A stretch of 64,000 nt of DNA from Polynucleobacter rarus (GCF_003072505.1 NZ_NTGB01000001.1:2669622-2733621), one strand, 5' to 3'; numbered from the stretch's first letter, positions 15,618 to 24,548 are shown. Translations and numbers: made by a program. Notes: a model not told the origin generated them from the letters alone.

Positions 15618-16631
15618 ATGATTCCTAATTTATACGAACCTTCTGGATGGTTACCACTTTTCTTTTTGGTGGCAATGGGAATTGCAATGGTTGCCTATGT
15701 TGTTTTAGATGGATATGACTTGGGTGTAGGCATCCTGTTGAATCAGGCAAGTGAATCAGAAAAAGATATCATGATTTCTTCAATTGGCCCTTTTTGGGAT
15801 GCTAATGAGACATGGTTGGTACTCGGAGTCGGCGTACTCTTGATTGCCTTTCCTATGGCTCACGGAATCATTTTGACTGAGCTCTATTTGCCAGCAGGCA
15901 TCATGTTAGCCGGTTTAATATTGCGTGGCGTCTCATTTGACTTTCGAGCGAAGGCGCACTTAAAACAAAAATCAGTTTGGAATTTTTTATTCTTTTTTGG
16001 GAGCTTGGTGACTGCTGCCTCTCAAGGGGTTATGGTTGGCAGAGAAGTAATTGGTTTTGACTCTGGATTTTTAGGCTGGGTATTTGCCTTCCTCGTAGCC
16101 CTATGTTTGCCAGCAGGATATGCATTATTGGGAGCTGGTTGGTTAATTATGAAGACTTCCGATGAGTTGCAATTAAAGGCGGTTGGCTGGGCAAGAAAGT
16201 GCCTTTTATTAACAGGGCTTGGCGTAGGAGTTATTTCGGTAGCCACACCATTTTTTAGCGCAGAGATTGCGGCTAAGTGGTTTACATTCCCCAATATCTT
16301 TTTCTTATTACCCTTCCCTATTCTGACAATAACTTGCTTCTTCTTCATCGATTTAAACTTACTAAAATTGCAAAGAAGAAAGATTGCTCCAGTTTGGCTT
16401 CCTTTTGCTTTAAGTGTAGGTATTTTTGTTCTAGCCTTCTTAGGAATTGCTTACAGTTTGTTCCCATATATCGTGGTAGATAAAATGACTATCTGGCAAG
16501 CAGCTGCCGCCACGGAATCCTTGTGGGTAATATTTTGGGGAGCTGTAATCGTATTGCCAACCATCATTGGATACACCATTTACTCCTATAAAATCTTTTG
16601 GGGCAAGGCTGAGCCACTCAGTTATTACTAA
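15618..16631 (+). CDS. cioB: Cytochrome bd-type quinol oxidase subunit II
   Basis: A 337-residue multi-helix partner of CioA. VAYVVLDGYDLGVGIL near the start, GPFWDANETWLV and RGVSFDFRAKA are conserved subunit II features. It begins two bases after cioA ends, so both subunits come from one message. No CydX-like small subunit is apparent after its stop; CIO-type oxidases often have a different small partner or none. Confidence 0.92.
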   Translation: MIPNLYEPSGWLPLFFLVAMGIAMVAYVVLDGYDLGVGILLNQASESEKDIMISSIGPFWDANETWLVLGVGVLLIAFPMAHGIILTELYLPAGIMLAGLILRGVSFDFRAKAHLKQKSVWNFLFFFGSLVTAASQGVMVGREVIGFDSGFLGWVFAFLVALCLPAGYALLGAGWLIMKTSDELQLKAVGWARKCLLLTGLGVGVISVATPFFSAEIAAKWFTFPNIFFLLPFPILTITCFFFIDLNLLKLQRRKIAPVWLPFALSVGIFVLAFLGIAYSLFPYIVVDKMTIWQAAAATESLWVIFWGAVIVLPTIIGYTIYSYKIFWGKAEPLSYY

Positions 16632-16974
16632 AGTAAAAGTTGACGCGTTAAGTAAATCGAACAGAGCTCAAAAAGTTAAAGATTTCTAACTAATTTTGGC
16701 CGTTTTTTTGGGAGGATTTTTATAAAGCCCCCTAAGGATGCTAGGCATAGCTTAGACTACTGGCAACCATTTATTAACCATAGCAACTACTCCTCAATTG
16801 ATGGATCCACTCTAGTTGAGGATTTGACGGCCTTGGCGCTACTTGATTCCAAACTGGGGCACAAAGATCCAAAAAATTGCAATTAATGCTTTATTTTTAT
16901 GAATCAACAGTTAATTCAATCAAAAAGAAAGCGAATTCTAAAGTTATAATTGAGATATTGATTAGGAGCTTTTT
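16632..16974. other. Intergenic region, no gene seen
   Basis: No supported frame. CCTCAA (16791-16796) and TTGAGG (16817-16822) could pair as a weak hairpin, and TATAAT at about 16945 is a plausible -10 box for the CBS gene, with the ribosome site AGGAG just before its ATG. Confidence 0.45.
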
Positions 16975-17412
16975 ATGACCACTGTAAAACAATGTATTGC
17001 TCAAAAAACCAATACGATATTCTCTGTAAAATCATCTGATTCTGTTGAAAATGCATTGATACTCATGCGTGATAATCGAGTTAGAGCCATCATGGTCATT
17101 GATGACGGATTACTTGTGGGAATTGTTTCGCAAGGCGATTGTGCGATTAAGGTGTTGTTACCCCATATTAGCCCAAAACAAACAACCATCTCCAAAATCA
17201 TGACGGCTAAACCACTAACAGTGACACTTTCTAATTCTTTAGATGAGTGTATGGCTATCATGGTCCACAAGCATATTAGACACTTACCGGTTTTAGATAA
17301 CAATAAAGTGGTTGGGGTTATTTCTATCGGTGACCTTGTGAAAAATATTATTGAAAACCAAGATAATCAAATTAAGTTTTTAGAGACTTACATCAAAGGT
17401 CATGGTGTTTGA
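16975..17412 (+). CDS. Two-CBS-domain protein
   Basis: A 145-residue stand-alone pair of CBS domains (about residues 8-62 and 73-130), with the repeats RVRAIMVIDDGLLVGIVSQGD and HIRHLPVLDNNKVVGVISIGD. CBS pairs bind adenine nucleotides and regulate partner enzymes or channels. No partner domain is fused, and the target is not evident from neighbours. A good AGGAG lies seven bases before the ATG. Confidence 0.88.
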   Translation: MTTVKQCIAQKTNTIFSVKSSDSVENALILMRDNRVRAIMVIDDGLLVGIVSQGDCAIKVLLPHISPKQTTISKIMTAKPLTVTLSNSLDECMAIMVHKHIRHLPVLDNNKVVGVISIGDLVKNIIENQDNQIKFLETYIKGHGV

Positions 17413-17690
17413 CCTTAATGGAAATTGGTTTGGAATACTTCAAAATCTTAACTGCTGTCTGAAAGTAGTCAGTTGAGTAGTTGGGCGAATCGGAATAGGT
17501 ATCATCAATCTATCGATTAAAACAAAATGGATATCTAGTTAAAGAATTCACCCACTCGGTAATCTCAAATGTAATTTTGGCTGGTATGGAGACACTAGTC
17601 CAGGATATAAAGCCTTGAGTCTTAATCGTCAAATTCCCGAAGGGATTTAGAAATATTTCTGTTATTACTAACAAAATAAGGAATCATAAA

Positions 17691-18503
17691 ATGCGTAGCT
17701 TATTATCAGTTGCTTTATTGGCAATCAGTGTTGCTATCGTTACGCCATCATTTGCTCAGAAATCTATTGTTGTTTCATCTACTACTTCTACAGAGCAATC
17801 TGGTTTATTTGGCTTTCTATTACCAATCTATAAAAGTAAATCGGGAGTAGATGTAAAGGTGGTTGCCGTTGGCACTGGACAGGCTCTAGATATTGGTCGT
17901 CGCGGCGATGCGGATGTGGTTTTTGTGCATGACAAAGTAGCCGAAATGAAGTTTTTAGAGGAAGGTTATGCAACCAAAAGATATGATGTGATGTATAACG
18001 ATTTTGTATTAATTGGACCCAAGATTGACCCTGCCAAAATTGCTGGTGGTAAAGATATTAAAGTAGCTCTTCAAAAAATTGCTAATGCTAAAGCAACTTT
18101 TATTTCGAGAGGGGATAAGAGTGGTACGCATGCAGCGGAGCTGCGTTATTGGAAAACATTAGGTATAGAACCTAACAAAGAAATGGCATGGTATAAGGAT
18201 ACTGGCAGTGGCATGGGCCCAGCTTTAAATACAGCATCAGCAATGAATGGATATATCTTGTCTGACCGTGGCACTTGGTTGGCACAAAAAAACCGTGGTG
18301 ATTTAGAAATCTTAATTGAAGGTGATCCTCAGCTATTTAATCAATATGGAATTATGTTGGTTAATCCATCAAAGTTCCCACATGTAAAGGTAAAAGAAGG
18401 ACAGAACTTTATTGATTGGATAATTTCTAAAGATGGACAAGAGGTCATTTCGCTATATAAGATTGAAGGCAAACAACTCTTTTTTCCTAATAGTAATAAA
18501 TGA
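17691..18503 (+). CDS. tupA: TupA-like tungstate/anion periplasmic binding protein, orphan
   Basis: A 270-residue secreted protein (signal peptide to about TPSFAQ, residue 23). The mature start has the STTSTEQSG loop that binds the oxyanion in TupA proteins. It continues with GTGQALDIGRRGDADVVFVHD, SRGDKSGTHAAELRYWK and WYKDTGSGMGPALNTA, all family signatures. TupA delivers tungstate to TupBC, but neither gene is next to it. Other family members bind related oxyanions, so specificity is unproven. The molybdenum enzyme SorA at 920 is the only likely Mo/W user in the window. Confidence 0.83.
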   Translation: MRSLLSVALLAISVAIVTPSFAQKSIVVSSTTSTEQSGLFGFLLPIYKSKSGVDVKVVAVGTGQALDIGRRGDADVVFVHDKVAEMKFLEEGYATKRYDVMYNDFVLIGPKIDPAKIAGGKDIKVALQKIANAKATFISRGDKSGTHAAELRYWKTLGIEPNKEMAWYKDTGSGMGPALNTASAMNGYILSDRGTWLAQKNRGDLEILIEGDPQLFNQYGIMLVNPSKFPHVKVKEGQNFIDWIISKDGQEVISLYKIEGKQLFFPNSNK

Positions 18504-18831
18504 ATTCAAACGCATGATGTTTAGTGGCTAGTGGATTGAAGAAAATAGGCTGATTACGGCATTTGAAAGAAAAAATGCAGTGGTCGTGTTGAGAAAAAAG
18601 TGTATAAATTAGCAAAGAGAATTCCCGAATAGTGCAGAATTTTATATTTGCTAGAATCAGTTAATCGAGAAAAAGAAAATATAAAAATAAAAGATATTTT
18701 GAAGACAGTTAGTTCACTTTAGTTGATGGACTTCTACAATATTTTTTAATAACAAATAGGGTTTATTAATAAAACGAAGGGATTGTATTTAATAATCTCA
18801 CCAGCAAAAGGCCATTGAAATTTAAATAACT
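18504..18831. other. Intergenic region, no gene seen
   Basis: AT-rich, with no supported reading frame, repeat or hairpin. Confidence 0.45.
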
Positions 18832-19209
18832 ATGAAAAAAATAATCAGTGTTGTTTTCTGCTTGTTGTCACCGTTATTGTGTTTTGCTGGTGGTATGGAA
18901 TCAATGATGGCGGATGACACTAATGTTCAAGGGCCAGCTTATTTTGGGTTTGTAAAAGATGAAAAAGGGCATATTATCAAGTCTGCCTCGGTAGTTGTAA
19001 CCGCTAAATCTTTTGGCACATCAGGAGTAACGGCTACATTTACCACCAATGTATTGGGCGTATATCGTGGCCACATCCATCAAGAAGCGAAGCCTGAAAT
19101 TCTTAAGTTAACCTGCATCAAAGACGGTTATCTACAAATTAAAACTGTTCGACGATCAGGTACAAAGAAATATTTAGAAACTGATTGCATAATGAAAAAA
19201 ATAGACTAA
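18832..19209 (+). CDS. Secreted protein with carboxypeptidase-regulatory-like fold
   Basis: A 125-residue protein with a signal peptide (LLCFAGG, cleavage near residue 20). The mature part reads like a single beta-sandwich of the carboxypeptidase regulatory/transthyretin type: GFVKDEKGHIIKSASVVVTA, then TNVLGVYRGHI. Two Cys residues (LTCIKDGY and TDCIMKK) could form a disulfide. Function unknown. A strong hairpin terminator (19265-19302) separates it from the convergent acetamidase gene. Confidence 0.7.
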   Translation: MKKIISVVFCLLSPLLCFAGGMESMMADDTNVQGPAYFGFVKDEKGHIIKSASVVVTAKSFGTSGVTATFTTNVLGVYRGHIHQEAKPEILKLTCIKDGYLQIKTVRRSGTKKYLETDCIMKKID

Positions 19210-19264
19210 AAGAAAAAAGCTGCTCGACAGTATTTATCAATCGAAATTCTTTAATACTAATGAA

Positions 19265-19302
19265 AAATAACTCAACTCATCAATAATTGAGTTGAGTTAT
19301 TT
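19265..19302. terminator. Bidirectional terminator, 15-base stem
   Basis: Perfect arms AAATAACTCAACTCA and TGAGTTGAGTTATTT around an eight-base loop, with A runs on the left and T runs on the right. It lies between two convergent genes and can end transcription in both directions. Confidence 0.85.
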
Positions 19303-19321
19303 AATAGTAATTCTCTAATAA

Positions 19322-20407
19322 TTACTTTTGAGACCAAAACTTGGTTTTAGCTAAAAAACTCTTTTTAGGGATTTCTCCATAAACCATTAAAACATCATCC
19401 ACTGCTTCACCAACAATATAATTTACTGCAATACTTGAAAAAGCATAAGCATCCTCAGCACTCATCCCCTTTTCCGCTTTCAAGAAATTAATTGTTTCGC
19501 TTACAGCTTCTTTTAATGCAATATTCAAATCTTTATCCATTCCCATGACGTAATAATTTTTAGCATCCTCTGCTCTGGGCCACTTCATTACTGAGCCTTT
19601 ATTTTTATGAATAATAAACTGAAAAGTAGGTGTTAATGAAGTTTCAATTGCTGTCCCGTTAACCTCTCCATCACCCTGGACTGCGTGGGCATCCCCGGTA
19701 TAAAACAGGCCACCTTCGTAAACAACTGGCAAATAAAGTGACGATCCTTTTGTTAAGCGATTCATATCCATATTGCCACCATAAGTGCCTGGAGGACGAG
19801 TGCTACTTAATCCATCCGAAGGTAATAAGGCCATCGTACCCATAAATGGCACCATGGGAATTTCTACGCTGGGAGCAAATAAAGCGACATTTCGTTTTAA
19901 GTCAAAACGAATAATTTTAGGATAGGCTTTTTGATGAAGTTCTGGAACTACACCGCCGCCCTTATTACTATTATTGACACCATAAGGTACTCGGAATTTA
20001 AAATCAATCATTCTAACTTCAAGCATATCGCCGGGCTCAGCTCCTTCAACATAAATCGGTCCAGTCATTACATGAGCACCGGAGTCTTTAGGATGATTTA
20101 CTTTATTAAATACTTCGAGAAGTTCTGGAAGTATTTCTTTCTCTGAAACACCACCGTTTTCATAAAACTTAACTGGGTCAATACCATTAATGATTCCCTG
20201 ATGGGTTAGGGTATCTACAGAGACAATTTGACCTGATTTAACTTTCGCAATAGGAAGTCTTCCCACCGGTAAATAACCCCAAGTAACATTTTCAGTAGTT
20301 GATTTAACATGAACATCTACCTTACTTTTTGATGTGGTTTGAGAAAAGGCAGAATGACTTAATGTAAATGATAAAGATGCCAAAATACAAAATTTCATAA
20401 GTTGCAT
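19322..20407 (-). CDS. Exported acetamidase/formamidase family protein
   Basis: A 361-residue member of the FmdA/AmdA family, which hydrolyses short amides to ammonia and the acid. Signal peptide cleavage is near SHSAFSQ, so unlike typical cytoplasmic members this one is exported. Family features are DTLTHQGI, GPIYVEGAEPGDMLEV, GGNMDMNRLTKGSSLYLPV and GDAHAVQGDGEVNGTAIET. ATG at 20407 is chosen over 20437 because GAGGAGA precedes it by five bases. A half-perfect Fur-like sequence (ATTATCA, 20481-20487) lies upstream, weak evidence only. Confidence 0.85.
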   Translation of the reverse strand: MQLMKFCILASLSFTLSHSAFSQTTSKSKVDVHVKSTTENVTWGYLPVGRLPIAKVKSGQIVSVDTLTHQGIINGIDPVKFYENGGVSEKEILPELLEVFNKVNHPKDSGAHVMTGPIYVEGAEPGDMLEVRMIDFKFRVPYGVNNSNKGGGVVPELHQKAYPKIIRFDLKRNVALFAPSVEIPMVPFMGTMALLPSDGLSSTRPPGTYGGNMDMNRLTKGSSLYLPVVYEGGLFYTGDAHAVQGDGEVNGTAIETSLTPTFQFIIHKNKGSVMKWPRAEDAKNYYVMGMDKDLNIALKEAVSETINFLKAEKGMSAEDAYAFSSIAVNYIVGEAVDDVLMVYGEIPKKSFLAKTKFWSQK

Positions 20408-20594
20408 AAAAATCTCCTCATAATTTTTTTGATTCATTTAATGGATGTTGCAATTAACTATAGCATTTAAAAAGGGAATCATTATCATCTGCCCTTCCAT
20501 TGTGGGGCGTACTATTTTCAATAAAAAAACTCAGCATTTTCTAACGAGTCAGGTAGTGCTCTACCCAACAGAAAAATCAATTTTTCTTTATTAA

Positions 20595-20882
20595 TTAGGT
20601 TGGAAATTTGGTTGGGAGGCGTTAAGTGATTTGATGGATAGTGCAGATTTTGAAGAAGAGTATCAAAGAGTTGAAAAAATTATTCAATCGACTGAAGGAG
20701 TTTTAGGCTTTCATGATCTTAAAAAGCGTAAGATGGGGGATATGATTTTGGTTGATGAGCATCTTGATGTAGACGCCCAGGTTTCTGTGATGGAGGGGCA
20801 TAACATTGATTTGGCAGTTAGAAATCAAATGATGAAAGAGCTACCAGTTTTGAATGTGATGACGCACGTTGACCCTGTTTGA
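20595..20882 (+). pseudogene. Cation diffusion facilitator, C-terminal remnant
   Basis: In-frame sequence from 20595 reads LGWKFGWEALSDLMDSADFE. This is the end of the last membrane helix of a CDF metal exporter, followed by its whole cytoplasmic dimerisation domain (GVLGFHDLKKRKMGDMILVD through LNVMTHVDPV). A stop codon (20592-20594) precedes it and the membrane part is missing. TTG/ATG at 20631-20634 with GGGAGG upstream could still give an 82-83 residue soluble domain. Either a 5'-deleted pseudogene or a stand-alone CDF cytoplasmic domain; the residual helix sequence favours the former. Confidence 0.75.
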
Positions 20883-20947
20883 CAATAATTGATAATTTTG
20901 TAATGCAGGATTTAGTAACTTTAAATCAATTAATTTAAGAAATACAA

Positions 20948-21487
20948 ATGAAAAGAATACACACTACTAAATATTTGATGGTTGCGCTGTTCTTAACGAT
21001 GTCTTTTTTTATAAAAGCTCAACCAAACGATGAAAGTAAAGGCACTTTTCCATTTTTATCAGGTGAAAACCTCAATGGGAAAACCTTTAATCTGCCACAG
21101 GACCTTCCAGCTGAGAAGACTTTGGTTTTGATTGCTTTTCAAAGAGAGCAGCAGGTAGATTTAGATTCATGGTCACAAGGTTTGGATTTACTAAATAGCC
21201 AAATTGCATGGATTGAGGTTCCCGTTATTTCTACTCCTTATGTATTGGGTAGTTTCATTATTAACTCAGGCATGCGTAGAGGAATTCCAAATCCAAAAGT
21301 TAGAGAAAGAGTGATTACTCTTTATACCGATAGGGAAGCTTTTGCTAAATCAATGGGAATTGAATACAACAAAAACGAGGCCTATGTTGCAGTGATAGAT
21401 CGATCAGGAAAAAACCTAGGCTTCGTAAAAGGGTTTTATGACGAAAATAAGGCAAGAGAAATACTTAGCCTTTTGGGTCTGAAATAG
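20948..21487 (+). CDS. Secreted thioredoxin-fold-like protein, unknown
   Basis: A 179-residue protein with signal peptide (cleavage near FFIKAQ, residue 25). The rest is compatible with a thioredoxin-like fold: GENLNGKTFNLPQDLPAEKT, a strand LVLIAFQREQQ where the active CXXC would be but no Cys, then AYVAVIDRSGKNLGFVKGFY. It lacks redox Cys residues, so a disulfide role is unlikely. Function unknown. Confidence 0.65.
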   Translation: MKRIHTTKYLMVALFLTMSFFIKAQPNDESKGTFPFLSGENLNGKTFNLPQDLPAEKTLVLIAFQREQQVDLDSWSQGLDLLNSQIAWIEVPVISTPYVLGSFIINSGMRRGIPNPKVRERVITLYTDREAFAKSMGIEYNKNEAYVAVIDRSGKNLGFVKGFYDENKAREILSLLGLK

Positions 21488-21711
21488 ATTGTCACTTTAA
21501 CTTCTACTGGTTTTCTAGAATACCTAGCTTCATGTGCTTAGGTCCTTTAGTAATCGCAAAAGTGATCCTAAAATAATCTTGCTAAAAATAATTATTTACT
21601 ATGTTTGGTAACGGACATTTAAAACCGCTTGGACTCCTTAAGATGATCATATAACTCAAAAATCTTTGAGTTGGATTGATGACTTAACGGGAATTTCAGC
21701 GGAGAATAATA

Positions 21712-21861
21712 ATGAATGAAATAAACGGATTGGCAGATCACGCAAAAAAGTTTAGTCAATTTGATCGAGAATTACATATAAAAGATAACTTCAAAGATCA
21801 AGTAATTTGGCAATACTTAAATCGATCCAATGCTCAAAGAATGCGTGAGTTAAGCGAATAA
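21712..21861 (+). CDS. Small hypothetical protein (49 residues)
   Basis: ATG at 21712 follows GCGGAGAATAATA, with GGAG eight bases before the start. The product is polar (MNEINGLADHAKKFSQFDRE..., ending MRELSE), with no membrane segment and no family recognised. It lies 32 bases upstream of the alcohol dehydrogenase on the same strand and could be co-transcribed. Confidence 0.45.
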   Translation: MNEINGLADHAKKFSQFDRELHIKDNFKDQVIWQYLNRSNAQRMRELSE

Positions 21862-21893
21862 AATGATTTGGTTGACTTATCCCTAAAATTGGG

Positions 21894-22958
21894 ATGTCAA
21901 AAATTATGATGATGAAAGCGTTGGTTTACAAAGGTCCCGGAAAAACCGCTCTAGAAGATCATATGAAGCCTGAAATGTTGGCTGCGACTGACGCCATTGT
22001 CAGAGTTTTAAAAACCACTATTTGTGGAACTGATTTACACATTATTAAAGGTGATGTAGTCACTTGCTTATCTGGGCGAATATTAGGTCACGAGGGTGTT
22101 GGAATAATAGAAAAAGTGGGCACTTCCGTTCTTAATTTTCAGAAGGGAGACCATGTCATTATTTCTTGTATCACTTCTTGTGGAAAGTGCGAATACTGCC
22201 GTAAAGGGATGTATTCCCATTGCACAACTGGTGGATGGATACTTGGTAACACCATCGATGGCACACAAGCAGAGCAAGTTCGTATTCCGTATGCTGACAC
22301 CAGTCTTTATCATGTTCCCACAGGAATGGACGAAGAGGCTCTCGTAATGTTAAGTGACATTTTACCCACTGGTTTTGAATGCGGTGTCCTAAAAGGAAAA
22401 GTACAGCCTGGCTCTACGCTTGCTATAGTCGGTTCAGGACCGATTGGTTTAGCGGCATTACTGACGGCCCAGTTCTATTCGCCGTCCAGAATTATTGTGA
22501 TTGATCTTGATGACAACCGACTCCAAATGGCAAAACAGTTTGGAGCAACCGAGGTCATCAATAGTTCTGATGGCAAGGCAGTAGAAAAAGTAATGGCGCT
22601 GACTAACAATCTTGGAGTTGATACCGCCATTGAAGCCGTAGGAGTACCTGGAAGCTTTTTACTTTGCGAAGAAATTGTTGCCCCTGGAGGAGTTATTGCA
22701 AATATTGGTGTACATGGTTTAAAGGTAGATTTACACCTCGAGCGCCTATGGGATAGGAATGTGACGATAACGACTAGGTTAGTTGATACTTCAAGTACCC
22801 CAGTTTTAATAAAGATAGTTCAGTCAGAAAAAATTAATCCCAAAAAGTTAATTACTCACCACTTCAAACTAGAAAAAGTGAAAGAGGCTTATGAAACATT
22901 TGGTAATGCAGCAAAAACCAATGCTCTAAAAGTCATTATCGATGTCTTAGATCACTAA
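21894..22958 (+). CDS. Zinc-dependent alcohol dehydrogenase
   Basis: A 354-residue medium-chain dehydrogenase. Catalytic zinc ligands are in TTICGTDLHIIKGD and GHEG; structural zinc ligands are the four Cys of CGKCEYCRKGMYSHC. The nucleotide-binding site is GSGPIGLAA followed by the acidic strand end VIDLDDNR, indicating NAD. Close relatives oxidise alcohols or formaldehyde-type substrates; the specific substrate is not visible. ATG at 21894 has a poor ribosome site, and in-frame ATGs at 21906-21912 are alternatives. Confidence 0.88.
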   Translation: MSKIMMMKALVYKGPGKTALEDHMKPEMLAATDAIVRVLKTTICGTDLHIIKGDVVTCLSGRILGHEGVGIIEKVGTSVLNFQKGDHVIISCITSCGKCEYCRKGMYSHCTTGGWILGNTIDGTQAEQVRIPYADTSLYHVPTGMDEEALVMLSDILPTGFECGVLKGKVQPGSTLAIVGSGPIGLAALLTAQFYSPSRIIVIDLDDNRLQMAKQFGATEVINSSDGKAVEKVMALTNNLGVDTAIEAVGVPGSFLLCEEIVAPGGVIANIGVHGLKVDLHLERLWDRNVTITTRLVDTSSTPVLIKIVQSEKINPKKLITHHFKLEKVKEAYETFGNAAKTNALKVIIDVLDH

Positions 22959-23051
22959 GCTTAAAATACTTCAGAGTATTGTTATCAATATTTGGGCCAT
23001 GAATTTTATTACTAATAAAATCACCTAGTAGGCCCACCCTTACTTTTAAAA

Positions 23052-23063
23052 AAGTATATACTT
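23052..23063. promoter_or_regulatory. Palindrome AAGTATATACTT before aox
   Basis: A perfect 12-base palindrome six bases before the alternative oxidase ATG, placed where a repressor would block translation or promoter clearance. In some bacteria aox is controlled by the nitric-oxide-sensing repressor NsrR, which binds AT-rich palindromes; this match is only suggestive. Confidence 0.4.
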
Positions 23064-23068
23064 ATTTT

Positions 23069-23668
23069 ATGGAACATTATCAACCAGTCAATATCTCTGA
23101 CAGAATAGCAAGGTTATTTACTAAAACCTTACGATTTTTTGCAGATACTTTTTTTCAAAAAAGATACGGCCATAGAGCGGTTATTCTTGAAACGGTAGCG
23201 GGCGTTCCAGGGATGGTTGCTGGTATGTGGACGCATCTAACGAGTCTGCGAAAAATGCAAACAGGATATGGGCCAAAGATTCGTACTTTATTAGCTGAGG
23301 CGGAAAACGAACGTATGCATCTCATGACTTTTATTGAGATCGCTAAACCTAACGCATTCGAACGTTTTTTAGTGCTATTTGCCCAAGCTATTTTTTGGAA
23401 TTTTTTCTTTATTATTTATGTTTTTTTCCCACGTACAGCGCACCGAATTGTAGGATATTTCGAGGAGGAAGCAGTCTACTCTTATACCGAATATCTAAAA
23501 GAGGTGGATTCCGGGAAGATACCAAATATTCCAGCTCCAAAAATTGCTATCGACTATTGGAAGCTGCCCGCTGATGCAACTTTGCGCGATGTCATTATTG
23601 TCGTTAGAGAAGATGAAGCCGGCCATAGAGATGTCAACCATCAGTTTGCAAATGACTACGACCATTAA
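23069..23668 (+). CDS. aox: Alternative oxidase (di-iron quinol oxidase)
   Basis: A 199-residue bacterial alternative oxidase, which reduces oxygen to water with electrons from ubiquinol without pumping protons and is insensitive to cyanide and NO. All di-iron motifs are present: LETVAGVPGM (Glu41), AEAENERMHLM (Glu81, His84), EEEAVYSYTEY (Glu133 region) and REDEAGHRDVNH (Glu183, His186). Two membrane-associated hydrophobic stretches are visible. It is shorter than plant forms, as is normal for bacteria. It stands alone between convergent and same-strand genes, with a palindrome just before the start. Confidence 0.95.
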   Translation: MEHYQPVNISDRIARLFTKTLRFFADTFFQKRYGHRAVILETVAGVPGMVAGMWTHLTSLRKMQTGYGPKIRTLLAEAENERMHLMTFIEIAKPNAFERFLVLFAQAIFWNFFFIIYVFFPRTAHRIVGYFEEEAVYSYTEYLKEVDSGKIPNIPAPKIAIDYWKLPADATLRDVIIVVREDEAGHRDVNHQFANDYDH

Positions 23669-23723
23669 TTTATTTAACTTTTAATATCCTTGCTAAGACC
23701 CAACGATCAAAGGTCCACACTGA

Positions 23724-23966
23724 TTAATCTTTTAAATTCTCAATTCTAGTTTGTAATTCCATAGCAATCTCAGCAAGTCCCTCATAACCACTATGGATAT
23801 GGTTGGGTAGATCAGGATCACCAATAATTACACCCAAAGTTTCAGTAATGCTGTAAATAAGACCCAAAGCGGCACTAAGACTGATGCTTTGGGTTTTCAC
23901 AGAATGATCGATATGATCCACTGCTGAAGCGATATTTTCTAAGGGTGGGAATTTTTTAATGTTCAT
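23724..23966 (-). CDS. Small hypothetical protein (80 residues)
   Basis: Acidic, with helices and four His residues (VDHIDHSV and LPNHIHSGY). No family recognised. It follows the 23990 gene on the same strand by 23 bases, so the two are probably one transcript. They end convergently with aox, 55 bases apart. Confidence 0.6.
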   Translation of the reverse strand: MNIKKFPPLENIASAVDHIDHSVKTQSISLSAALGLIYSITETLGVIIGDPDLPNHIHSGYEGLAEIAMELQTRIENLKD

Positions 23967-23989
23967 TTTTTACAATCCCTTTCTCCTTA

Positions 23990-24238
23990 TTAGGGCCGTT
24001 GAACAGCAGACTGAATATTTGCATGCTCATGGATTGCCTCTTCACTTTGATGAAGAGCCTTAAGAGTATGTCCGTGAGCGGTGAGAGCATGCGTTGCTGC
24101 GGCCTCATGATTGCCCAGTAACCGCATTCGTGCAGCCTCCAAATGACTCTTTGCAGCTTGTTCATGATGGTTCGCGGCTTCAACATGAAAATTGGCTTCA
24201 AACTGATGATGGGTGTGATTAGGATCCTTGCGTGGCAT
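23990..24238 (-). CDS. Small His-rich helical protein
   Basis: An 82-residue protein with 15 His and many Ala residues in heptad-like helices (ANHHEQAAKSHLEAARMRLL, GNHEAAATHALTAHGHTLKAL). The spacing suggests a two- or four-helix bundle with His on one face, able to bind metal ions. No signal peptide is seen. Function unknown; metal storage or buffering is an inference from composition. Confidence 0.6.
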   Translation of the reverse strand: MPRKDPNHTHHQFEANFHVEAANHHEQAAKSHLEAARMRLLGNHEAAATHALTAHGHTLKALHQSEEAIHEHANIQSAVQRP

Positions 24239-24548
24239 AAAGCCCTCCGATTATTTTTTTACTAATTTTGTTTCATCAAGTTTAGGTATTGAATCAAACG
24301 GTAAAAATTTTTTGATGGAATGAACTAATACCTAAGAACCTTTACCTTAATCGATTCCATAAAAATTTTCGGTATGCCAACACACATTAAGAAGGACTAT
24401 GAATAGTTATAAGTAGTTAAGCTCCAATTCGATAAAGAATAAGCATATTATTCTACGCACGACGCGTTTATTAGGAGATCCTGATGCTCAGATTGAGATG
24501 TGCTAAATTGTTACTAAGTAAATTCAAGCTTAAGAAGCCCTTTAAATC
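24239..24548. other. Intergenic region with a possible leader ORF
   Basis: No full gene. A 22-codon frame (24484-24552) with AGGAG upstream is annotated separately. The rest shows nothing recognisable. Confidence 0.5.

Noticed and set aside
20473..20487. Fur box for acetamidase
   Set aside because: Only the right half (ATTATCA) fits; the left half does not, so it is left as a weak remark.
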